Assembly (NCBI GenBank): GCA_033439265.1
Contig: JAVTVX010000015.1
Location: forward strand, 20,885,947 to 20,949,946
Direction: 5' to 3'
DNA from: Dillenia suffruticosa
Taxonomy: Eukaryota > Streptophyta > Magnoliopsida > Dilleniales > Dilleniaceae
Length of the DNA: 64,000 nt
Position 1 is the first letter of the stretch; each line of letters starts with the position of its first letter. The notes under the pieces are model-generated. The model was not told the DNA's origin and searched no databases. It was given only the letters and a program-made list of their open reading frames with translations. Below, one piece after another: positions 34,315 to 43,925 of the stretch. The translations under genes and the position numbers were made by a program.

Positions 34315-35766
34315 TGATGTAAATCAGTTGGGTATAAAAACTCTATAACCCACGAACAAGTTAATTTAGTCCAAAAATCGTCCCAACGAATTATTTGAAC
34401 CGGTGGAATTAAAAACCTCAACCCTTGCCCTAAAGAAGGAAGAACCTAAGATATATGATCTTAGACCCGTTTCTCACTAGATCAAGAACCTTGGTATAAA
34501 GATGGAATGAATGACGCCACAATCTAGATGGTTCGAAACCTAGATTGATAAGTCAAAGAACTAAACAAGACTCATATCTTGAATAAGTTCAAAGTTCTCA
34601 AAAGAACAAGACTTGTGTGAAGAATTCTCACAATTTTATTAATTCTCTCCAAAGTGTTTTTTTTTGTATATTGTATAATGGCTTATTTATAGGCTAAATG
34701 TGAAGACTTAATTGGCAACTAAAAATTTAGTAACTCCCTAAATAATAAAAAATTAGGAAACTAAAACATAAGTTACAAAAAAATAAAAATTAGGAAACTA
34801 AATAAATCAAACTATTTTGACCAAGTCTTGCTGCTATTTTTCTTCATTTTCGTCCTCCCTTGGTTTTGGATAGTTTTGGGCCTTTTATTTTTCCAACTGG
34901 GTTTGCATGAGCATAAGTGAAGCTCCTTTTGGTTCTTCATTCATTTGGACTCCAATTTTTTATTGTAAAACCCTCTGAATTAAGTTATTCAGTACTTTTT
35001 TGAACCTTTTAACTCGAACTTTTGTTACTGGTCCAACTGGAACTTGAGTTGAATCTTGTAAATTTCTTGCAGTCTTGATGATCACATCATTCCCCCCTTC
35101 TTGATAACGATTTGTCCCCAAATCGTCACCTGTGTGAAAATACATCTGCAACCACATTTTGCTTGGAAAATGTGTCAATGAATTCAATCCCTCGAACACG
35201 TCTTTTACCATCTTAATGAATCAACAACTCTTTGAATTTAACTTACAAATAATTGTCTTGTGAAATTCAAATAAAGAATAACAAGAAAAATAAAGAAAGA
35301 AAATAAGTGAGAAATAAGGAAGTCGCAAATTTGGAAAAATTCCAAATTAAGAAAGAAATAAATATGGAATAAATTAAATAAGAAAAGTGAATAAAGGAAG
35401 AAAATAAAAAAGGTGAACAAATAAGGAAAAAAGAAGAAATAAAGAAGAAACAATAAAAGAAAAGAAAAAAAATTGGAAACTGCTTTTGTTTTATGAAAAA
35501 TTATAGACAAATATGAACAATTATAGACAAGTATGAACAACTCGAAGGGTAACCTGAAATTTCTCTGATACCAACTGATGTGAACCCGTTGGGTATAAAA
35601 ATCCTAGAACCCACGAACAAGTTAATTTAGCCCAAAAATCGTCCCAATGAATTTTTTGAACCGGTGGAATTAAAAACCTTAACCCTTGCCCTAAAGGAGG
35701 AAGAACCTAAGATATATGACCTTATACCCGTTTCTCACTAGATCAAGAACCTTGGTATAAAGATGG
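34315..35766 (-). mobile_element. R1 copy, reverse orientation, 5' LTR truncated
   Basis: A 775-bp 3' LTR (34315-35089), internal region (35090-35575) and the first part of the 5' LTR (35576-35766) match R1 at 10206-12212. On the minus strand the polypurine tract, the gypsy tail (DDLGTNRYQEGGNDV) and the hydrophobic frame (35540-35238) are all present. The LTR start is decayed (TGATGTAAATCAG for TGATGTGAACCCG). The copy is cut at about 35766 and joined to Cop-E LTR sequence. Confidence 0.88.
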
Positions 35767-35984
35767 TCCCCCATTTGCTGGCCCTAGAACCCATTGGGGG
35801 ACCTGATGGTCCCCCATTTGCTGGCCCGGGCTGGGCCCGAACAATCCGGGCAAGGCCCATTTAGGGCCCAACTTAGAAACCTTAAAGGGATTACAAAGAG
35901 AATGAAAAATCTATCCAAATTAAAACTATACATTTAGACTTCATTCCCTTAGTACATAAACCCTAATTGTCCTTTATTTCAACA
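35767..35984 (-). repeat. partial Cop-E LTR, reverse
   Basis: The reverse complement starts TGTTGAAATAAAGGACAA and follows the 3' LTR at 54458 for about 190 bp. Near the break, CCAGCAAATGGGGGACCATC is duplicated around a short extra segment. The outer end TTTCAACA abuts transposase codons. Confidence 0.85.
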
Positions 35985-36955
35985 CTTTGTGTTATGATGG
36001 TGGGCATAAATGGGGAATATGATCACCAATCGATCGAAATCATTTAATGATGTGCTTAGGGTGCAAGAAAGCTGCCAATAACTGCATGTGTACGAGCGAG
36101 ATTTTACCGCATTATTCAATTTTTTAATAAGAATCGAGAACAAGCAGCTAATAATATAAGTGACGGCAATATGTGGTCAACAAATGTTATAGAAAAATTG
36201 GTGAGAATTGAGCAGAAAGCCAAATTCTATCACGTCATTGCGTTTTATAGGTCCAATGGTGAGTTTGAGGTCATAATAGGATTTCATGTGGAAGAGGCGG
36301 AAACAACCACACAGTCCTATTAGATCTCCCATCATGTATATGTGGAAAATATATAATATTTAAACTTTCTTGCTCACATATATGGAGAGTTTGTACGAAT
36401 ATGGGTAGGGAGCTTAGAACTTTTGTAAACAGCCTCCATAGTTATCGATCTTTAGAGCTAACATATTGTGGGAGATTTCATCCTCCTCCACACAAGGACT
36501 ATTGGCCCCCTGCTTATTTCATCCTCCTCCAGGTAGACCTCGAAGTATGCGGATACACAACGAAATGGATAGAAGAACTCAACATTTTAAGGCATGTAGT
36601 GAATACGACCATAATCATCATCATTGCCCAAATATGGCTCGTTTACAAGCGAGGGCTAAACAAGATTGAGGAGGTTGGTATAAATACGTTATTGTTTTCA
36701 TATTACGGATATTAAACATTTCATAAGTTACGATTTAACGTGTTCATTTCATTTCTTACTTGTCTTGACTAGTTAGGAATGTTATTCTTATTTAATTTGG
36801 TTGTCCTCTTAGATATGGAGTACACTGCTACGGACTTTACTCCAACCCCTCAGGATCCTAATGTCCTGACCTTACAGGCCACACACCGGTTTCATTCTAT
36901 ATGGGAGACTGGGAGTGATTCCCCTCTAAAGGTGCGACGTTCAAATCGTGGATTT

Positions 36956-37411
36956 TGTTGAAATAAAAGAGAACTAAGTATGGATAGCATAGGACCAATT
37001 TCAAGCCAAGTTCAAGCCCATCCATGAGATGTATTTGGCGCGTTCCTTATGGGTTTTTTAGTCCTCAAAAGGGTATTGTTAAGCCCCTAAAAGAAGCCCA
37101 AAACGAGCTCTAAAAAGGGCAAAACGGCTAGTTCTTTTGAACTAGCCGTTGCACTGTATAACAGCCATTTTTATGGCTGTTATACAGTGATTTTGGGGAC
37201 AGAAATCTGTCCCCAATGTCCCCCAACAGCTCCTTGAGTCTTTGGGGTCTTTTTTTCTCTCTTTCACAAGTAATAATCTCTATAAATAGGAGCTTGTATG
37301 GGATGTTCTATCTATGAAAAAATAATGCTCTCATTGTGCACTCTTTCTTCAAATAAAGTTCTAAAAAAGTTTCATTCAATCCTAGTTGCTTGATAGCTTG
37401 AAATCTCAACA
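36956..37411 (+). repeat. Cop-B 5' LTR in composite B
   Basis: 456 bp, TGTTGAAATAAAAGAG to AAATCTCAACA, followed by TGGTATCAGAGC at 37412. TATAAATAGGAG lies near 37282. U3 holds three consecutive hairpins (37123-37214). Confidence 0.95.
37123..37214. promoter_or_regulatory. three consecutive hairpins in the Cop-B LTR
   Basis: AACGGCTAGTTC/GAACTAGCCGTT (37123-37150), ACTGTATAACAGCCAT/ATGGCTGTTATACAGT with a TTTT loop (37153-37188) and GGGGACAGA/TCTGTCCCC (37195-37214) follow each other with almost no spacer, about 70-160 bp upstream of the TATA box. As part of U3 they would also lie near the 3' end of the genomic RNA. Confidence 0.8.
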
Positions 37412-37473
37412 TGGTATCAGAGCAGGCAACGATACCTTCCTCTTCCGGTCTTAATGACCCTCCACCAGAAATT

Positions 37474-37861
37474 TGTTGAAAAGAGGAATTAATCAACCTA
37501 TCATCACATTTCTAAAAGGGGCCTTCCCAAGAGTCCAACAAGTTCTTCTCAAGGATAGAGCCTTAAATTGGGCTGGCCCGCAGAATTCGGGCCCAGCCCG
37601 GGCCAGTAAAAGGGCCCTTGACAAGCAAAGGGGGCCCAATTGGGCCCCAACGGCTAGTAGAGAGGGGTCTTAACCCCTCTCTTGTTCTTTATTTTTGCTC
37701 TCTAATTCTCTCCTTCATCTTCTTCTATAAATAGGCTTCTATGTATTCAAGCAAAGGCATGAACAAAAGTTCAAAACTATGAATGTTATTTGCTTTCTAT
37801 TTCAATAAAATTCAGAGTTATATTTCAAGATCTCTTGAGTTCTTTCTTTGATCTTTCAACA
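37474..37861 (+). repeat. Cop-C 5' LTR, palindrome region deleted
   Basis: Starts TGTTGAAAAGAGGAATT, ends GATCTTTCAACA. Only one CCCAACGGCTA motif (37646-37656) remains, against four in the 3' LTR. TATAAATAGGC lies near 37725. Confidence 0.93.
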
Positions 37862-38409
37862 TGGTATCAGAGCAAACGATCCCATCCTCTTCAAGGTTGG
37901 GTGACCCTCCTCCTTCCATAAACTTTTCCCAAATACAAAGTATATCCTCTAACCAATTGAAAGGGGGGAATTACTATCAATGGGTAAATGTAATGAAGAG
38001 GGCACTCAACCTTCACAACCTAGAGAGTCATGTTCTTGATGATCCACTTGAAGAAACAGATCCATCCTTTCGAGAATGGAAGAAAAGGGATGATCATGTG
38101 TTTATTCTTCTCCCTAACTCTCTAGATGAAACTCACAAAGCAATGGTGTCATGCGCCCCAAATGCAAAAACTTTGTAGGATGAAATGTTCTCTCTCTATG
38201 GCTTGGAATCCATCTTTGGGAGAATCTTTGAGCTTAAGAGACAAATTGCTTCCATAAAAAAGGAAGGTAAATCTCTTCCTCAATACTTTGGGGAGTATTC
38301 AGATGCTTGGAATGAGCTGATTACTTTACGGCCAGATTCCATAGACCTCAAGGTCATTCGAAAAAGAAGAGAAGAAGATAAAATATTTGGTCTTCTCATG
38401 GGTCTAGAT

Positions 38410-38871
38410 TGTTGAAATATCAAAAAATAAAGCACAAGAAATGAAGAATACTTCTGAATTTTATTGAAGAAGAATGAGAGCATACATGAACAGATTTGAG
38501 AGCATTTTTCTCATGGTTTTTTTGGAGATACAATGAGGCTCTATTTATAGAGAAAAGGGAAAAATAGCTAGTAGAAAGTGATTCAAAAGTAATATTCCCG
38601 TTGGAGCTCAAACCCCAAGGAATTCCAACAGCTAGTTCTTTGATTGTTGAAATATATGCTGCCCAAACTGCCCCTAGCTATTTGGGTTTGCTTCCTAGAC
38701 TTTTCTCCAAACTTTTGGGCTTCCTTGGGCCTATTTTTTAATGTATTTTGGGTTGGTTTAGGCTGCCCAAATGGGCCATGCTTGCTGGACAATGCATGCT
38801 GATTTTTGGACTTCTAAGTAGATGCACTTGGTTGGTGATGAAGATGGGTTAAGTTATTCTTCTTTTCAACA
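38410..38871 (-). repeat. Cop-D 3' LTR
   Basis: 462 bp with few differences from 42510-42970 by eye (for example ATACTT/ATATTT and CATGAA/CATGGA), which indicates a relatively recent insertion. Confidence 0.93.
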
Positions 38872-41800
38872 CTCCTCCTCAAGTTGGGTGCGTAAATATC
38901 GATAGTGCCCAACTTGTTCATGATTTCTTGAAGATGCATTGCAGTTCCCCCTTTTGTGAAGATATCAGCTAGTTGCTCTTTTCCTTTGATGTATGGAGTG
39001 GCTATAAACTTTTCTTCCACCTTTTGTCGAATGAAGTGACAATCAACTTCTATGTGTTTAGTCCTTTCATGGAAGACCGGATTGTCACAATATGAATCGC
39101 CGATTGATTGTCACAATGCAAGTTGATTGGTGTAGAAACATTGAACCCTAATTCCTCTACTAGAGCCTTCAACCATACAATCTCACTGGCTGCTGACGCC
39201 ATTGCTCTATACTCAGCCTCTGCACTCGATCTTGACACCACATGCTGTTTTTTGCTCTTCCATGCTACCAAGTTGCCTCCTACAAACATGCAGTACCCGG
39301 TGGTAGATCTTCTATCCTTTGAATCGCTCGCCCAATCTGCATCGCAAAAGCCTTCAATTTGGGAGCTTCCATTGTTCTTCATCCAAATACCTAGTCCTGG
39401 TGATTTCTTGATGTAGTGAAGGATGCGCTCAACTGCTCTCCAATGACCCATCTTTGGAGAATGCATATGTTGACTAATTTGGCTCACGACAAAGGCTATG
39501 TCTGGCCTAGTGATGGTGAGGTAGATCAGTCGTCCTACAAGTCTTTGATATTTCTCTATGTCCTCAAATGGCTCCTCATCATCTACTAGAGGTCCAGTTG
39601 TGACAATAGGGCGACAAGCTGGCTTTCCTCCTAGCTTTCCTGTTTCCTGCAAAAGATCAAGTGCATATTTCCTTTGGGATAGAATTAACCCATTATTACA
39701 ATAGGCTAACTCAATTCCTAGGAAATACTTTAGTCTCCCTAAATCTTTAATTTCAAACCTAGAACTCAAGAAATTTCTAACTATATCTATTAAATGCATG
39801 TCATTTCCTGTAATGATGATATCATCTACGTAAACTAAGGCTATCACTATTTTATCATTGTTTTTTCTAATGAAAACAGAAGAGTCGCTATGGCATTTAA
39901 CAAATCCACTACTAAGGAAAACATGGCTTAATTTTGCATACCATGCCCTTGGGGATTGCTTCAGCCCGTAGATAGCCTTGCGTAGTTTGCACACGTTTCC
40001 TCCTTGTTGTTGGAACCCTTGAGGAAGTTGCATGTACACTTCTTCTTCGAGATCTCCTTGAAGGAACGTGTTTGCTACATTCATTTGAAACATGCTCCAT
40101 CCATGGTTCACCGCAAGAGACATCAAGACCCTAATTGTATTTATTTTGGCAACGGGTGCGTATGTCTCTTTGTAATCTATCCCATATGCTTGAGTAAATC
40201 CTTTAGCCACAAGTCTTGCCTTAAACCTTTCAATTGATCCATCACTTTTATATTTGATTTTGTATACCCATTTGCATCCGACGGCTCGCTTGCTCTTTGG
40301 AAGAGAGGTGACTTCCCATGTACCGTTCTTGGTCAATGCATCTAGCTCTTCCTTCATTGCCTTTCTCCACCTTGGGTCCTTGGATGCTTCATCATATGTC
40401 CTAGGCTCCTGTTCTTTATCTATGCCACTCAAAAAATTTTGGTGGCTCAAAGAAACATGTGAGATGGTATAATAATTAGAAATCGGATGTGATGTTATCT
40501 TGGAGTTATAGTAAACTCTACGGTTAATCCATTCCGAACGGGGAACCCTAAGCCTCATGGATCGCCTAAGGTGAGGAGGTGGTGCATCCAAATCTCCCTC
40601 TACATGCTCGGATTCTTCCTCTTCGGTTTCTTGATCTCCCCCTGAAGTGTGGGCTGCCTCCTCTTCTATGGAGTTTGATCCTTCTTCTTCATTATTTTGA
40701 GATTGCTCATTAGTCTCTTGGGAGATTCCTTCTGCAATTGGTGGAGATGATTGATTCGGGAGAAGTAAGAAATTCCACGTGCTTGGAGTGCTCTCTTCTT
40801 CTGATGATTGATGTTCTTCATTATCTACAAAAAATGACTCATTCTCCACAAATATCACATCTTTAGATGTGTATGTTTGGTTACTTTTAGGGTCATAACA
40901 TCTATACCCCTTTTCAAAGGAAGCATACCCCAAAAATATGCACTTTCTACCCTTATGATCTAACTTATCCCTCATGTGTGCTGGAATATGAATGTAACAT
41001 ACACAACCGACTGTTCTAAGATGAGATATCTTAGGTTTTCTATCTAGTAGGGCTTCTAAGGATGACTTGCCATCCAGGACTTGAGATGGGATAAGGTTTA
41101 TTAGGTGGACAACGGTTTTTATTCCATCACACCAAAATTTCTTAGGCACATTTGCATGAAACATCATAGCTCTAGTTATTTCTAATATGTGCCTATTTTT
41201 CCTTTCGGCCACCCCATTTTGTTGAGGTGTGTACACACAAGACATTTGATGTACAATGCCATTCTCTCTAAGGTAGTTTTCAAATGTCAAACTAGTGAAT
41301 TCTCCACCATAGTCCGTCCTTAGAATTTTAATATTAGCATTGTAAAGTTTGGTCACATATCTCTCATAGCTTTTAAAGGCTTCAAAAGCTTGATCTTTGG
41401 TCACATATCTATCATATCTCTCATAGCTTTTAAAACGCTTGATTTTTCTTCTATCCCTTACCATATGATGGTCCGTTCCCGAATCAATGAGAAAATCTTC
41501 GAAATTGAATGAGGATAAAGTGTTTTGATTTTTACCATTGGAGGGAGCAAGTTGTTGAAATTTCTTGGAGATGTCATTGAGTTGACTTTGAAGAGCAGCA
41601 AAATCAGCCATGGTAGGTCCTTGAAGCTTGGTGTGAAGTACATTATGCTGCTCGGAAAGTTGCTCCCTTGGTTTGAAGGTCTTGGGCTTTAAATGAGGAT
41701 GAAGGTTCCAACACTTCTCCTTCGTATGTCCTCTTTTCTTGCAATGGGTGCATATATCAATTTTCTTTGGAACTTGATGTGCTTTGGCAGCCATGTGCTC

Positions 41801-42510
41801 TTCAACGGTAGCCATGTGACCTTGAGCTTCAAGTCTAAGTTTGGAATTTTCTTCCAAACGCATGCTAACTTCTGTTCGTTGGATCATATTTTGCACTTCT
41901 CCAAATGAAGGAAATTCCTTCATTCGGAGAATTTCTTGTCTAAGAAGAGAGTAGGAATCATCTAGACCCATGAGAGGACCAAAGATTTTATCTTCTTCTT
42001 TCCTCTTTTGGAGGACTTTGAGATCTATGGAATCCGGGCGGAGAGTGGAGAGCTCATTCCAAGTATCCGTATATTCTCCAAAGTATTGAGGAAGTGATTT
42101 CCCTTCCTTTTTTATGTTTGAAATTTGTCATTTGAGCTCAAAAATTCTGCCAAGGTTAGATTCTTGGCCATAAAGAGAAAACATTGTGTCCCATATTAGT
42201 TTTGCATTGGGAGCACAAGTCACCATAGCTTTGTGTGTTTCATCCATGGAATTGAGTAGAAGAAAAAACACATGATTGTCCCTCTTCTTCCATTCTCTGA
42301 AGGAAGAATCCACCTCTTCAAGTGGTTGATCAAGTATGTGACCCTCCAAGTTGTGAAGTTCCAGCGCCCTTCTCATCAAGGCTGCCCATTGATAATAATT
42401 TCCTCCTCTTAATTGAATGAAGGATATATTTTGAAATTGGGTAAGGTTGATGGAAGGTGGAAGGTCACCCAACCTTGAAGAGGAAGGGATCGAAGTTTGC
42501 TCGATACCAT
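38814..42510 (-). pseudogene. Cop-D gag-pol with internal deletion of the integrase N-terminus
   Basis: One base is missing in the primer site, so the junction ATG is out of frame with Gag (TSIPSSSRLGDLPPS). Gag runs to TGA near 42126. A long open frame (41971-39050, 973 residues) then joins Gag, the CCHC knuckle (HCKKRGHTKEKCW) and protease (LIDSGTDHHMV) directly to mid-integrase (RTDYGGEF). The integrase zinc finger and first Asp are deleted, with a short direct repeat (FKSYERY) at the junction. RT has Asn for the first catalytic Asp (FQMNVANTF) but keeps YVDDIIITGND. RNase H (CDADWASD) is cut by a frameshift near 39090; its end continues to 38814. Confidence 0.88.
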
Positions 42511-42970
42511 GTTGAAATATCAAAAAATAAAGCACAAGAAATGAAGAATATTTCTGAATTTTATTGAAGAAGAATGAGAGCATACATGGACAGATTTGAG
42601 AGCATTTTTCTTATGGTTTTTTGGAGATACAATGAGGCTCTATTTATAGAGAAAAGGGAAAAATAGCCAGTAGAAAGTGATTCAAAAGTAATATTCCCGT
42701 TGGAGCTCAAACCCCAAGGAATTCCAACAACTAGTTCTTTGACTGTTGAAATATATGCTGCCCAAACTGCCCCTAGCTATTTGGGTTTGCTTCCTAGACT
42801 TTTCTCCAAACTTTTGGGCTTCCTTGGGCCTATTTTTGAATGTATTTTGGGTTGGTTTAGGCTGCCCAAATGGGCCATGCTTGCTGGACAATGCATGCTG
42901 ATTTTTGGACTTCTAAGTAGATGCACTTGGTTGGTGATGAAGATGGGTTAAGTTATTCTTCTTTTCAACA
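42510..42970 (-). repeat. Cop-D 5' LTR
   Basis: Reverse complement starts TGTTGAAAAGAAGAATAAC and ends GATATTTCAACA. A TATAAATAGAGC box lies on the minus strand near 42648. Confidence 0.93.
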
Positions 42971-43496
42971 TAGATGATTCATATTCTCATCTAAGGCAAG
43001 AAATTCTTCGAATGAAGGACTTTCCATCATTTGGGGAAGTCCAAAATATGATTCAAAGTGCTGAAGTGAGCATTAGATTGGAAGAAAGCTCTAAGCAAAA
43101 ATTGGAAGCTCAAGCATTCATTGCCTCTACAAATGAAGTAGTTGCTGCCAAAGTGAATCAAACTCAAAGGAGAAATGAGATATGTTCTCATTGTAAGAAA
43201 AGAGGCCATTCAAAGGATAAATGCTAGCTCTTGCATCCCCAACTAAAGCCCAAAGTATTCAGGCAAAGGGACCAGCAAGGAGCTCCAAACGGATTCGGTT
43301 CAGGACAGCAAGCTGCTGCCCAATTCGTAAAGGTTCAAGCACCATCCTTGGCTGACTTTGCTGCACTCCAAACTCAACTAAATGAGGTTGCACAAAAGCT
43401 TCAACAAATAGCTCCTTCATCCGGAAAAAATCAAGAACCTTTCTCATATTTAAATTCTGAAAATTTTCTCATTGATTCGGGAACCGAATGTCATAT

Positions 43497-43925
43497 TGTT
43501 GAAATTCCAAAGAAGCAAGCAATGAGAAATGAATAAGAACTTCAAGTACTTTATTGATGTTTCAAAGAGAACATACAAGAGGTTGAAGGCATTTTTTCAT
43601 ACCTTTTAAAAGCAACTAGCTGTCCTATTTATAGAAGAAGAGAAAGAGAGTTGAGAGGAGAAAATGAGAGGGGAAGAGAGGGCATTGCCCTCTCTATCCG
43701 TTGGACCCAATGGCTAGTTCTTTTACTAGCCGTAGGGGGCCTTTGGCCCCCAATTTTGCTGGCCTGGGGTGGGCCCTTCGGGCGCAGCCCGAAACCCGTG
43801 GGCTAGATCCATTTAGGGCCCATTACATTGCCTCCCTTTTTACTTTACATTTGGGTCTTGTTCTAAGAGTACAAAGTTTACTGGATTGGGACAACCAAAT
43901 GCCCTAATTGTGCTTTATTTCAACA
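43497..43925 (-). mobile_element. Cop-F solo LTR, reverse, TSD CATAT
   Basis: A 429-bp LTR of the same family as 1615-2080, flanked by CATAT at 43492-43496 and 43926-43930. It interrupts the Cop-C protease codons just after LIDSGTECH. No internal sequence remains. Confidence 0.93.

Larger units (their letters stand above)
32897..35984 (-). mobile_element. composite A: Cop-B, R1 and Cop-E pieces inserted in the transposase
   Basis: Left to right on the plus strand: Cop-B 3' LTR (32897-33352) and Cop-B RNase H/RT (33353-34314), a truncated R1 (34315-35766), then part of a Cop-E LTR (35767-35984). All are in reverse orientation. The flanks CAAAA and CTTTG do not match, and the outer ends belong to two different families. 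The block therefore arose by recombination or deletion between separate insertions. Confidence 0.8.
31069..36669 (+). pseudogene. MuDR-type transposase of the MULE, split by composite A
   Basis: ATG at 31069 opens MSNDHVRLVFYWGGVICD, the N-terminal fold typical of plant MULE transposases. An acidic linker follows (31650-31760, many Glu). The zinc-binding DNA-binding region is at about 31860-32080 (KYRYFKVYESS, KAKHTC), then the DSNMVGRIIRSHIKENVDYK block at 32118. The catalytic core shows SIDGTFQYGRYKEK (first Asp) near 32453 and LISDRVLGIM (second Asp) near 32638. Composite A enters after PLDKM at 32896 and the frame resumes at 35985 with LCYDGGHKWG. A degenerate CCHC-like knuckle lies at 36590-36640. 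Stops at about 31190, 31280, 31977, 32318 and 36320, plus frameshifts, make it non-functional. Confidence 0.8.
38410..42970 (-). mobile_element. Cop-D: Ty1/copia retrotransposon, reverse, TSD TAGAT
   Basis: LTRs at 38410-38871 (3' LTR) and 42510-42970 (5' LTR), about 461 bp each and nearly identical by eye. TAGAT lies at 38405-38409 and 42971-42975. On the minus strand the primer site (TGGTATCGAGC, one base short) follows the 5' LTR and the polypurine tract TTGAGGAGGAG precedes the 3' LTR. It lies in the gag of Cop-C in opposite orientation. Confidence 0.94.

Noticed and set aside
32892..35989. Simple single-element insertion for composite A
   Set aside because: Outer ends are from different LTR families and the flanks CAAAA and CTTTG do not match.
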